DNA of 64,000 bases. Origin: Vibrio penaeicida. GTDB taxonomy: Bacteria > Pseudomonadota > Gammaproteobacteria > Enterobacterales > Vibrionaceae. A program made the translations under genes and the position numbers. Below, piece after piece: positions 1 to 7,345 of the stretch. Position 1 is the first letter of the stretch. Each line of letters opens with the position of its first letter. Below the pieces are notes generated by a model. That model was not told where the DNA came from, did not search any database, and saw only the letters and a program-made list of their open reading frames with translations. Location: the NCBI RefSeq assembly GCF_002933855.1, contig NZ_BFAQ01000034.1, forward strand, positions 62,001 to 126,000. The letters run 5' to 3'.

Positions 1-545
1 GGTTCATCAAGGATCAGCAGCTTGGCATTAAGTGTTAGCGCTTTGGCGATTTCCACTTGTTGTTGAGCGGCAACTTTGAGATCTTTGACCAACATGTTGG
101 CGGATACGTCCAGCCCGAGCCTCTCAAGTTGAACATTAGCAGCTTCTACCATAGCGTCTTGATTGACGAGACCGTTGCGAACAATGGTTCTTCCAAGAAA
201 AACGTTTTCCGCTATGCTTAAGTCGGGTAGTAAACGAATCTCCTGATGTATCAAGCCTATACCTGAATCCAGTGCATCTGCGGGGGAAGTCGGAGAGTAA
301 GGTTTACCCTGCCAGATCATTTCCCCTGAACTGGGTTTAATGACTCCAGCTATAATGGAAGACAGGGTGGATTTTCCCGCTCCATTTTCTCCTAGTAAAG
401 ACACTACTTCACCGGGTTTTACTGTAAGGTTAACATCTGAAAGTACTTCAATGTTTCCGTACTTTTTCCCAGCCCCCTTAACCATAAGCCCACGGTCAGG
501 TGAGCTTATGGCAGAGGCGGAAGTTTGATCAAATTCTGACTTCAT
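1..545 (-). CDS. Sugar ABC transporter ATP-binding protein, RbsA/XylG-like (partial, N-terminal part)
   Basis: Reading leftward from the ATG at 545 gives about 181 residues before the window edge, so the C-terminal part is missing. The Walker A motif GENGAGKS (residues 52-59), a Q-loop at IHQE, an ABC signature-like VAAQQQVEIAKAL and a Walker B LLILDEP are all visible. This fits the first nucleotide-binding domain of the tandem-ATPase sugar importers (RbsA, XylG, MglA). The N-terminus is roughly 15 residues longer than E. coli RbsA. It follows the binding-protein gene by 15 bp and is the last visible gene of the leftward unit SDR-permease-binding protein-ATPase. Substrate is not readable from the sequence. 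Confidence 0.9.
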   Translation of the reverse strand, partial: MKSEFDQTSASAISSPDRGLMVKGAGKKYGNIEVLSDVNLTVKPGEVVSLLGENGAGKSTLSSIIAGVIKPSSGEMIWQGKPYSPTSPADALDSGIGLIHQEIRLLPDLSIAENVFLGRTIVRNGLVNQDAMVEAANVQLERLGLDVSANMLVKDLKVAAQQQVEIAKALTLNAKLLILDE

Positions 546-560
546 ACTTCCTGCCTTTTA

Positions 561-1493
561 TTAAGGGTGAACTTTGATGAATTGATCAACGTTTTCTTTT
601 ACGGTTAACGTAGCACCTTGTAACTGAGTTTTTGGCACGTATAGACCGTCTTTCAAGTCAAGTGCAGAGCGGACAGCTAAGCGACCCATGAATTGAGTTT
701 GTTGAGTCATTGTAGCTGCAAGAATGCCTTTCTTAACTGCTTCTAATCCTGCAGCATCTCCGTCGAATCCAACGACAACCACGTCATGATCTAGATTAGC
801 CACTTTAACTGCTTGTGCTGCACCCAGTGCTAACGCATCAGCTCGACCAAAGAAAACCGTGATATTGGGATCGCGCTGCAGCATGTCTTGTGCGATGGAG
901 AAACCTTCGTCTTGCATCCACGCTTTGCTGGCTTGTTTAGTTACAACGTTCAGATCTGGGTGCTCGGCGATGGCTTCGTTGAACCCGCGATTACGGTCGA
1001 TTTCAGGCGTTGTACCAATCTGACCTTGAACTACTCCAATGCGACCTTTTCCACCAGTGATTTTAGCAACGTATTCACCCAACACTTTGGCAGCAGCAAC
1101 ACTATCAGTTGCGATAAAAGTATCACCTGGTGCACTTTCTGGATTTCTATCGACTGTGACAACAGGAATACCCGCGTTGCGTGCAGCCTTTACAGGTACA
1201 CTTGCTGCCGTTGCACCAGCTGGGATGTAAATGATGGCATCCACTTTACGAGTGATCAGATCTTGAATCTGGCTCACTTGGGTCGCAGAATCTCCGCGAG
1301 CATCTACTACAATCACCTTGGCTCCAACTCGCTTACCTTCTGCTTCGACAGATTGTTTGATCTGGTTAAAAAAATCAGCCTGAAGGTTGGCAACTGCTAA
1401 CCCTATGGTTGTTTCTGCCCATGCAGCATTTGCAACCAAAGTGGCGGATAATATCACTGCACCTTGCAGCCATTGTTTCACTTGCTTAAACAT
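561..1493 (-). CDS. Periplasmic sugar-binding protein, RbsB/LacI-like fold
   Basis: This 310-residue protein is the substrate-binding component of the adjacent ABC importer. It has a Sec signal peptide with likely cleavage after AWA near residue 26, followed by a type I periplasmic-binding core that begins TTIGLAVANLQADFF, as in the ribose-binding family. The start is supported by an AGGAG ribosome site a few bases upstream. The gene lies between the permease and ATPase genes on the same strand. The family binds pentoses, hexoses, polyols or autoinducer-2, so the ligand cannot be named. The neighbouring split transketolase and FGGY kinase suggest a pentose-like sugar such as apiose, which is inference. 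Confidence 0.92.
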   Translation of the reverse strand: MFKQVKQWLQGAVILSATLVANAAWAETTIGLAVANLQADFFNQIKQSVEAEGKRVGAKVIVVDARGDSATQVSQIQDLITRKVDAIIYIPAGATAASVPVKAARNAGIPVVTVDRNPESAPGDTFIATDSVAAAKVLGEYVAKITGGKGRIGVVQGQIGTTPEIDRNRGFNEAIAEHPDLNVVTKQASKAWMQDEGFSIAQDMLQRDPNITVFFGRADALALGAAQAVKVANLDHDVVVVGFDGDAAGLEAVKKGILAATMTQQTQFMGRLAVRSALDLKDGLYVPKTQLQGATLTVKENVDQFIKVHP

Positions 1494-1546
1494 GTAACTC
1501 TCCTTGTTGTCATTACTTACCTCGCAACAGTTGCAAGGGTTTGGGT

Positions 1547-2536
1547 TTAAGAGGACTTTCTGCCAAGTGTGTCGAAAGCGACCGCTATCGCTATAACGAT
1601 GCCGATGACTACTTGTTGAAAGAAAGGTGAGATGCCCAGTAGGTTTAGCCCGTTTCTCAGCACCCCAATAATCAACACGCCCACAACAGTACCTATGATG
1701 GCTCCGCGTCCTCCTTTGAGACTTGCTCCGCCAATCACAACAGCGGCAATAGTATCGAGTTCATACGCAATACCAGCGCTGGGTTGGGAAGAGTCTAGCC
1801 TTGCAGCTAATGTCATTGCTGCAATACCAGCCAACAGCCCTGAAGCGACGTAGACCAAGATGGTTTGCTTGTGCACATTTATTCCTGCTAACCTCGCGAC
1901 CTCTTCATTGCCGCCGATAGCGTAAAGATTTCTGCCATTAGCGCGATATTTGAGATAGAGCCCTGCGATCAATGTAAGAAGAATAAAAATGCCCATTGTG
2001 ATAGTGAACACTTCGAAGTAGCGAATTGTAGATAAGCCTGTAAACCAGTCGGGATAACCGACAACCTGGCGGCCATCGGTTAGGATGTTGGCGATACCGC
2101 GAGCGATAGACATCATGGCCAAAGTGGCGATAAAAGCTGGAAGCTTGGCGACGGAAATCAGAAGCCCTGATGCTAATCCGCATAATCCGCCAGCTAATAC
2201 ACCTAGAAGAATCGACAACTCGATGGGCAAGCCAAGGTGACGTTCTAGGAAACCCATCGTCATCATGGAGAGGGCGAGAATTGAGCCGACAGATAAATCA
2301 ATGCCACCAATAATGATGACGGCAGTCATACCTATTGCCAGAATACCTAATACGGTGATCTGGTCGAGGATATTGAGTGCATTTCTCAGGGTGAAAAAAT
2401 ACTCTGAAGAGAATGCGAAACCGATACAAATCAAAACCAATCCGATGAAAGGTCCAAATGCCGGGTTCGACATGATTCTCTGCTGAATGGGAATATTCAC
2501 TTTAGCGCGACCCACGTTTACCTCCGATATGTCCAT
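1547..2536 (-). CDS. Sugar ABC transporter permease, RbsC-like
   Basis: This 329-residue inner-membrane protein has eight to ten hydrophobic segments and the hallmark permease stretch AVVIGGASLKGGRGAIIGTVVG near residues 266-287. An early GGIDLSVGSI segment (about residue 76) is also typical of RbsC/XylH permeases. It lies directly upstream of the binding-protein gene and about 125 bp downstream of the SDR gene, consistent with one leftward transcript. It forms the translocation channel of the importer. A GAAGGA ribosome site precedes the start. Confidence 0.92.
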   Translation of the reverse strand: MDISEVNVGRAKVNIPIQQRIMSNPAFGPFIGLVLICIGFAFSSEYFFTLRNALNILDQITVLGILAIGMTAVIIIGGIDLSVGSILALSMMTMGFLERHLGLPIELSILLGVLAGGLCGLASGLLISVAKLPAFIATLAMMSIARGIANILTDGRQVVGYPDWFTGLSTIRYFEVFTITMGIFILLTLIAGLYLKYRANGRNLYAIGGNEEVARLAGINVHKQTILVYVASGLLAGIAAMTLAARLDSSQPSAGIAYELDTIAAVVIGGASLKGGRGAIIGTVVGVLIIGVLRNGLNLLGISPFFQQVVIGIVIAIAVAFDTLGRKSS

Positions 2537-2662
2537 AATGTTTTTCGTTCCTTCTTTTAATACTAGGTAATTTTGGTCTTCTTGATGAGTTAGAGTTCTC
2601 TCTAACTTACTGTCCTAAAAACGCGTTTTATTCTGAACCTTTGGTTTTACTTTCGTTGCTAA

Positions 2663-3466
2663 TTAATAGATGGTGAATCCGCCATCTATCATCAAATCCT
2701 CACCAGTGATCATGTCACTACCATTGCTTGAGAAAAATAGAATGGCAGCAGCAATTTCGTCGGTGTAGGCGAAACGACCCATTGGAATTTTCTGTTTCAT
2801 GAGCTCGCCTTTCTCTCCTTGCCAAGCCTTTTCACCCATAGGCGTCAGCACGACAGTCGGTGAGATAGTGTTCACATTAATGTTGTGCTTAGCCCACTCC
2901 AATGCCAGCACCTTCGTCATTCCTATCAGTCCCGCTTTTGCGGAGGTATATGCAACATGACTTTCTATGGCTATCGTGGCTGCTTGTGATGCGATATTGA
3001 TGATTTTTCCACCAGATTCATTATGGATAAATATATTGGCTGCGGCTTTTGCGCATAAGAATGAGCCAGTCAGGTTCACATCTATTTGTTTCTGCCATTC
3101 GTTAATGGTGACTTCTAATGCTGGCTGTAACATTACATAGCCCGCACAGTTAACCAGACCGTCTAACTTGCCATGCACTTCTAGTATTTGTTCGAAGGTT
3201 TCATCCACCTGATCACTTTGAGTGATATCGCAACAATGAAATGACACCGAGTCCGCCGCGATGGCATTGAGTTCCTCGCTTACTTCAGAGACGCGATCCC
3301 GCTCAAAAGGTGGGTAGATCACTGCAACTTTGGCACCTTTTTCCAGATAGATACGATTAGTTGCCATGGCGATACCACCTAACCCTCCAGTAACTGCCAT
3401 CACTTTTCCTTCAAGTGAAAAAGAATTGTCTACTCCGTATCTCAGGTTTACATCATAGCGAGTCAT
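2663..3466 (-). CDS. Short-chain dehydrogenase/reductase, GolD/polyol-dehydrogenase-like
   Basis: This classical SDR of 267 residues has a nucleotide-binding motif TGGLGGIA at 26-33, NCAG at 106-109 and a catalytic triad Ser160, Tyr173, Lys177 with normal spacing. The third glycine of the usual TGxxxGxG motif is an alanine. It is the first gene of the leftward importer unit and divergent from the split transketolase genes, so it probably oxidises or reduces the imported sugar or polyol. Related SDRs act on arabinitol, threitol and other polyols; the substrate here is unknown. An AAGGAT ribosome site sits just upstream of the start. Confidence 0.88.
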   Translation of the reverse strand: MTRYDVNLRYGVDNSFSLEGKVMAVTGGLGGIAMATNRIYLEKGAKVAVIYPPFERDRVSEVSEELNAIAADSVSFHCCDITQSDQVDETFEQILEVHGKLDGLVNCAGYVMLQPALEVTINEWQKQIDVNLTGSFLCAKAAANIFIHNESGGKIINIASQAATIAIESHVAYTSAKAGLIGMTKVLALEWAKHNINVNTISPTVVLTPMGEKAWQGEKGELMKQKIPMGRFAYTDEIAAAILFFSSNGSDMITGEDLMIDGGFTIY

Positions 3467-3490
3467 TCGGGTATCCTTTGAATAAATAAT

Positions 3491-3508
3491 TTGTAATGAA
3501 TATATATT
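3491..3508 (+). repeat. 18-bp repeat copy near the SDR start (candidate operator)
   Basis: The sequence TTGTAATGAATATATATT matches 3721-3738 at 17 of 18 positions in the same orientation. It lies about 25 bp upstream of the SDR start codon, overlapping where the leftward promoter or leader should be. It may be an operator or an AT-rich promoter element; no regulator can be named. Confidence 0.45.
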
Positions 3509-3549
3509 GTATTGATGTTTGTATGAGCAACAGTTTTTTGTGGTTAAAT

Positions 3550-3565
3550 TTTGATCACTATCACT
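3550..3565. promoter_or_regulatory. CRP-like site
   Basis: The sequence reads TTTGA-N6-TCACT, which differs from the CRP consensus TGTGA-N6-TCACA by one base in each half. It lies in the middle of the divergent sugar-locus spacer, where catabolite activation of both units would be expected. The assignment rests on pattern alone. Confidence 0.4.
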
Positions 3566-3720
3566 CAGTCTTATTTAACTTATTGAAATATAAGTTAATG
3601 ATTTTGATTGTTGATTTTTTAAATATTTTGCAATTAGTAAGTCTTTGATTAGTAAGAAGTGAATAGGCCTTTCTAAGTATTGATTAAAGGATGAGTGAAA
3701 AAACCTTGTTGATATTTATT

Positions 3721-3738
3721 TTGTTATGAATATATATT
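3721..3738 (+). repeat. 18-bp repeat copy near the transketolase start (candidate operator)
   Basis: The sequence TTGTTATGAATATATATT differs from 3491-3508 at one position. It lies about 39 bp upstream of the ATG at 3777, overlapping the expected -10 or transcript-start zone of the rightward unit. Confidence 0.45.
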
Positions 3739-3776
3739 TAAAGCTGAATATGGAATTTCAATAGAAGGAGTGAGTC

Positions 3777-4607
3777 ATGAACATGTATCAGCTTAATGCT
3801 GAACAGATTAAGGAGAAGGCTCGGCTAATCAGGCGACGAATTATCCTGCTCAATGCAAATAGCCCTGCTGGCGGACATACTGGCGCTGATTTGTCTCAGG
3901 TGGAAATTGTGACCAGCCTTTATTTCAATGTACTTAACGTGTCTCCTGAACGAGTCAATGACCCAGATAGGGATATTTATATTCAGGGGAAAGGGCATGC
4001 TGTAGGTGGCTATTATTGCATTTTGGCAGAAGCCGGATTTATTCCTGAGCAGGCACTGGACACATATCAACATTGTGACTCTATGCTACCGGGACATCCA
4101 GTTAGACAAAAAACACCGGGTGTTGAACTCAATACCGGTGCTTTGGGGCATGGGTTACCTGTTGCAGTGGGGATTGCATTGGCCGCAAAGCTATCTGGCA
4201 GTAAACGTAAAGTGTTTGTTGTGTGTGGTGATGGTGAACTTGCGGAAGGCAGTATTTATGAAGCAGCGTTAGTCGCAGCAAAATACAAGTTGGATAACCT
4301 GATTGTGATCATCGATCACAACAAGCTCCAGTTAGCGGGTCGCACAAGTGAAATTATGCCTACAGACCCGCTTGAAGATAAATGGAAAGCGTTTAACTGG
4401 GACGTGTCTGATTGCAATGGTAATGACGCTGAGGAATGTCTGAATGCGTTTTCTAAAGTAGATTACGACAATGGAAAACCTCACGTCATTATTGCGCATA
4501 CCTTGAAAGGGTATGGGATCAGTTTTATTCAGGATGCAGCGGAATGGCATCACCGGGTACCAAAAGGTGACGAGATTGAGCTCGCGTTAGCAGAGTTGGA
4601 GGCATGA
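3777..4607 (+). CDS. Transketolase, N-terminal (thiamine-diphosphate-binding) subunit
   Basis: This 276-residue protein covers only the first domain of transketolase. The thiamine-diphosphate/metal motif starts at GDGE (151-154) and ends at DHN (180-182), and GHGLP (124-128) is present. The second half is a separate overlapping gene, so the two should form a split heteromeric enzyme. In known split enzymes of this type the substrate may be a sugar phosphate such as apulose 4-phosphate (AptA/AptB). A GAAGGAG ribosome site precedes the start. The kinase gene follows in the same unit, so the substrate is probably the kinase product; that is inference. Confidence 0.9.
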   Translation: MNMYQLNAEQIKEKARLIRRRIILLNANSPAGGHTGADLSQVEIVTSLYFNVLNVSPERVNDPDRDIYIQGKGHAVGGYYCILAEAGFIPEQALDTYQHCDSMLPGHPVRQKTPGVELNTGALGHGLPVAVGIALAAKLSGSKRKVFVVCGDGELAEGSIYEAALVAAKYKLDNLIVIIDHNKLQLAGRTSEIMPTDPLEDKWKAFNWDVSDCNGNDAEECLNAFSKVDYDNGKPHVIIAHTLKGYGISFIQDAAEWHHRVPKGDEIELALAELEA

Positions 4608-5548
4608 TTATGGAAAAGAAACATTTAGCGAATGTCATGATCGAGCAATTCACGCAAGCGGTCGAAAATGGTGTTGATCTGATTGCCGTTGTTGCGGACT
4701 CAACATCCACATCAAAAATTTCCCCATTTATGTCGGCATACCCTGAGAGAGTCATCAACGTGGGTATTGCTGAACAAGCACTTGTGAGTACTGCCGCAGG
4801 GTTGGCACTTGGGGGGAAAGTGGTCGTCACGTGTAACGCAGCACCTTTTCTGGTTTCTCGGGCAAATGAACAAATTAAAATAGATGTTTGTTACAACGAT
4901 ACCAATGTAAAGATGTTTGGGCTTAACTCAGGTGCCAGTTACGGACCTCTGGCAAGTACACACCATTCCATTGACGATATATCTGTTATGCGCGGATTTG
5001 GTCGGTTAGAAATTTTTGCACCGAGTGATCCTATTGAGTGTGAACAAATCATTCAGTATGCAATGAACAAAGTCGGACCGGTCTATATTCGAATGGATGG
5101 CAAGCCTCTTCCAACGCTTCACAATGAAGACTATCGGTTTATACCCGGAAAAGTAGACGTATTGAAACACGGTGAAAGGGTGTCATTGATTGCGTTAGGT
5201 TCCACTGTGCATGAAGCTTATGAAGCTTCTGAACGATTGATATCGGAAGGTATCAATATCAATGTGATCAGTTTGTCTTCCATCCGTCCTCTCAATAAAG
5301 CTGAACTGATTGAAGCCATCGGTCAGACGTCATTTGTGATTTCAGTAGAGGAACACAATGTAAATGGTGGGGTCGGAGCATTAGTATCAGAGACTCTGGC
5401 TGAGCATGGCTCAAGTGCACGGTTAATACGATTAGGTATCAACGATGGCGAATATGCCATTGCTGCCAATCGGGAAGATATGCGTGCGCATCACGGGATA
5501 GATGCTGACTCAATCTATACTCTAGTTAAAAACCTGATTGATTCTTAA
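4604..5548 (+). CDS. Transketolase, C-terminal subunit
   Basis: This 314-residue protein carries the pyrimidine-binding and C-terminal domains of transketolase. The segment NVGIAEQ contains the conserved glutamate (Glu57) that activates thiamine diphosphate. The start overlaps the stop of the N-terminal subunit gene by 4 bp (ATGA), which suggests translational coupling and equal output; an ATG at 4610 is an alternative start. The kinase gene follows after 12 bp. Split transketolases occur in accessory sugar pathways, separate from the full-length housekeeping enzyme. Confidence 0.9.
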   Translation: MIMEKKHLANVMIEQFTQAVENGVDLIAVVADSTSTSKISPFMSAYPERVINVGIAEQALVSTAAGLALGGKVVVTCNAAPFLVSRANEQIKIDVCYNDTNVKMFGLNSGASYGPLASTHHSIDDISVMRGFGRLEIFAPSDPIECEQIIQYAMNKVGPVYIRMDGKPLPTLHNEDYRFIPGKVDVLKHGERVSLIALGSTVHEAYEASERLISEGININVISLSSIRPLNKAELIEAIGQTSFVISVEEHNVNGGVGALVSETLAEHGSSARLIRLGINDGEYAIAANREDMRAHHGIDADSIYTLVKNLIDS

Positions 5549-5560
5549 AAGCGGGGTGAC

Positions 5561-7033
5561 ATGGAAAAGTACATTCTTGCCATTGATGAAGGCACAACCA
5601 ATGCAAAAGCACTGCTCGTCAATCAGAAGGGGGAAATTGTTTTTAAGGATTCGCGTGCGCTCAGTGTTTCTCACCCACAAGCGGATTGGTCGGAACAGGA
5701 TCCACGGGCGATATGGGAGGCTGTAGTTTCTCTGCTGCAATCTTGTACTCAATATTCCTCTCCAGAAGCCATTGCTGCGATTGCGATTAGCAATCAACGC
5801 GAATCGGTGATTATTTGGGATCGTGAGTCCGGAGAGGCAGTTACGCCACTTATTTCTTGGCAGTGTCGACGCTCTGTACCATTTTGCCAATCGCTTAAAG
5901 AAAGTAATATTGAATCATTATTGATTGAGAAAACTGGGTTGATGATTGACCCTCTTTTCCCCGCAGCTAAGATCAACTGGCTATTAAAAAATATCCCCAA
6001 TGGTTTTGAAAATGCACAGGCTGGGCATTATTGTGTGGGCACTGTAGACACGTGGTTACTGTGGAAATTGACTGGTAATAAGGAATTCGCGACAGACAGT
6101 TCAAATGCGTCGCGAACCCAGCTATTCAATCTCAATACTCAAGAATGGGACCAAGCGTTGTTGGACATATTCGAGGTGCCTGCCTCATTGTTACCTAAAG
6201 TGAACCCATCTTCCTGTATTCATGGAGAAACGCTTAATGTTGACGGATTTCCTAATGGTATTTCCATTGCATCAATGATTGGTGATTCACACGCAGCATT
6301 ATATGGGCATAAAGGGTTTGAAGAAGGGGATGTAAAGGCAACCTTTGGTACTGGATCCTCACTTATGTCCGTAACCAATATCAGTAAAAAGCCGGAACAT
6401 GGTCTCACCAAAACCATCGCTTGGGCAGATAACTATGGCGTTTGCCAAGCGTTAGAAGGAAACATCACTCATTCAGGATCTGCTTTAGATTGGGTTTGCT
6501 CAATCATTGGTGACATTCCTCAAGATTCGTTGAATAACATCGAAGTAACAGCACCATCTAATGGTGGTGTCTATTTTGTGCCTGCGCTATCAGGGCTTGG
6601 AGCACCACACTGGCGAACCGATGTGAAGGCCACGTTTTCTGGGATAGATATCAGTACAACCAAATATCAGCTACTTCGAGCGGGTCTAGAGTCAATCGCG
6701 TATCAAGTAAAAGATATTTTGGATGCTATCGAACAAGATACGAATCAACAAGTGAATAAAGTGATGGTAGATGGGGGGCCGACCGCTAATGCGTGGCTAA
6801 TGCAGTTTTTAAGTAATCTGATTCAAAAGCCTGTTATTCGTAACATGGATGCAGAAGTGTCTGCCATTGGTGCTGCCTTTCTCGCTGGCCAAGCGATAGG
6901 ATGGTGGGAAAACCATGAAAGCTTGAAAGCGCTTGATCATCCAGTTCAATCTTTTTATCCGAAAGTAGGAGCAGAGAAAGCTGAAGATTGGTATGCAGGT
7001 TGGAAAGCGGCGCTGGATCGCACACTTTTATAG
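5561..7033 (+). CDS. FGGY-family carbohydrate kinase (glycerol kinase/apulose kinase-like)
   Basis: This 490-residue kinase begins with the phosphate-binding segment DEGTTNAK (9-16). It has the catalytic aspartate in GDSHAALYGH (Asp242) and the FGGY signature segment ALSGLGAPHW (342-351). Overall it looks closest to glycerol kinase-like FGGY members such as apulose kinase rather than xylulokinase. A GGGGTG ribosome site lies before the ATG. It is the last gene of the rightward unit and probably phosphorylates the ketose that the split transketolase then cleaves. No terminator with a plus-strand U-tract follows; the hairpin just downstream belongs to GcvB on the other strand. Confidence 0.88.
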   Translation: MEKYILAIDEGTTNAKALLVNQKGEIVFKDSRALSVSHPQADWSEQDPRAIWEAVVSLLQSCTQYSSPEAIAAIAISNQRESVIIWDRESGEAVTPLISWQCRRSVPFCQSLKESNIESLLIEKTGLMIDPLFPAAKINWLLKNIPNGFENAQAGHYCVGTVDTWLLWKLTGNKEFATDSSNASRTQLFNLNTQEWDQALLDIFEVPASLLPKVNPSSCIHGETLNVDGFPNGISIASMIGDSHAALYGHKGFEEGDVKATFGTGSSLMSVTNISKKPEHGLTKTIAWADNYGVCQALEGNITHSGSALDWVCSIIGDIPQDSLNNIEVTAPSNGGVYFVPALSGLGAPHWRTDVKATFSGIDISTTKYQLLRAGLESIAYQVKDILDAIEQDTNQQVNKVMVDGGPTANAWLMQFLSNLIQKPVIRNMDAEVSAIGAAFLAGQAIGWWENHESLKALDHPVQSFYPKVGAEKAEDWYAGWKAALDRTLL

Positions 7034-7046
7034 ACTTTTTACCGAT

Positions 7047-7251
7047 AAAAAAACACCGCCATATAGGCGGTGCTGAAAAATTGACAGACAGGTCAAAATA
7101 ATACAGGAAGTATGGTCTTTGCGCTGAACGCTAAGACACTATGGTAGATAACTCTACCAACTCGAATTTCGAGTTTATGCAAACACAACATCGCAACAAC
7201 CAAACCAATTGATTATCATAGATAATCAAGCCGTTCAGGCTTAGCGTTACG
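7047..7251 (-). ncRNA. gcvB: GcvB small regulatory RNA
   Basis: The minus strand matches several conserved parts of enterobacterial GcvB in the right order. These are the GU-rich R1 target-binding region (complement of 7179-7206, including GATGTTGTGTTTGC), the 3' segment ACTTCCTGTA (7102-7111), ACCTGTCTGTC (7083-7093), and a terminator with a CACCGCC stem and a seven-U tail. The predicted start near 7251 follows from the promoter, giving about 205 nt, as in E. coli. GcvB pairs with mRNAs of amino-acid and peptide transporters through Hfq. Its position divergent from gcvA, the activator that responds to glycine, is conserved. The middle stems differ from the E. coli sequence. Confidence 0.93.
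7054..7072 (-). terminator. Terminator of gcvB
   Basis: A perfect 7-bp stem CACCGCC/GGCGGTG with a 5-nt loop is followed on the minus strand by seven U residues. There is no U-tract in the plus direction, so it serves GcvB and not the upstream kinase gene. Confidence 0.9.
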
Positions 7252-7257
7252 AGACGA

Positions 7258-7286
7258 AATATAGATTTTCTCTGGCTCATCGGCAA
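7258..7286 (-). promoter_or_regulatory. gcvB promoter
   Basis: On the minus strand a -35 TTGCCG (7281-7286) and a -10 TATATT (7258-7263) are separated by exactly 17 bp, giving a start near 7251. This fits the expected GcvB length. Confidence 0.7.
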
Positions 7287-7295
7287 TCGACAATT

Positions 7296-7301
7296 TATAA
7301 T
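7296..7301 (+). promoter_or_regulatory. Candidate gcvA -10 element
   Basis: A perfect TATAAT lies 45 bp upstream of the gcvA start; the matching -35 zone overlaps the gcvB promoter. Overlapping divergent promoters are known for gcvA/gcvB in E. coli, where GcvA binds between them. Confidence 0.5.
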
Positions 7302-7345
7302 GTTTCGGATAAAAAAAACTAATGCTAAGTCTAAATTGGTGAATC

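Larger units (their letters stand above)
3467..3776. promoter_or_regulatory. Divergent promoter region of the sugar locus
   Basis: This 310-bp AT-rich spacer separates the leftward dehydrogenase/importer unit from the rightward transketolase/kinase unit and must hold both promoters. It contains two near-identical 18-bp sequences, one close to each gene start, and a CRP-like site, listed separately. I see no coding potential. No dedicated local regulator gene lies between the two units. Confidence 0.7.
7034..7345. other. Intergenic region filled by GcvB and the gcvB/gcvA divergent promoters
   Basis: The 312-bp gap between the kinase and gcvA has no protein gene. About two thirds is the minus-strand sRNA GcvB and the rest is the divergent gcvB/gcvA promoter region. 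Confidence 0.85.

Noticed and set aside
888..1400. Open frame of 170 residues on the plus strand
   Set aside because: It is fully antisense to the sugar-binding protein gene, has no family features and no ribosome site.
1..7033. Sugar locus as a mobile island
   Set aside because: I found no integrase, transposase, tRNA or flanking direct repeats, and the left end lies outside the window.
7054..7072. Hairpin first read as the terminator of the FGGY kinase
   Set aside because: There is no U-tract in the plus direction. The seven-U tail is on the minus strand, and the upstream minus-strand sequence is GcvB.
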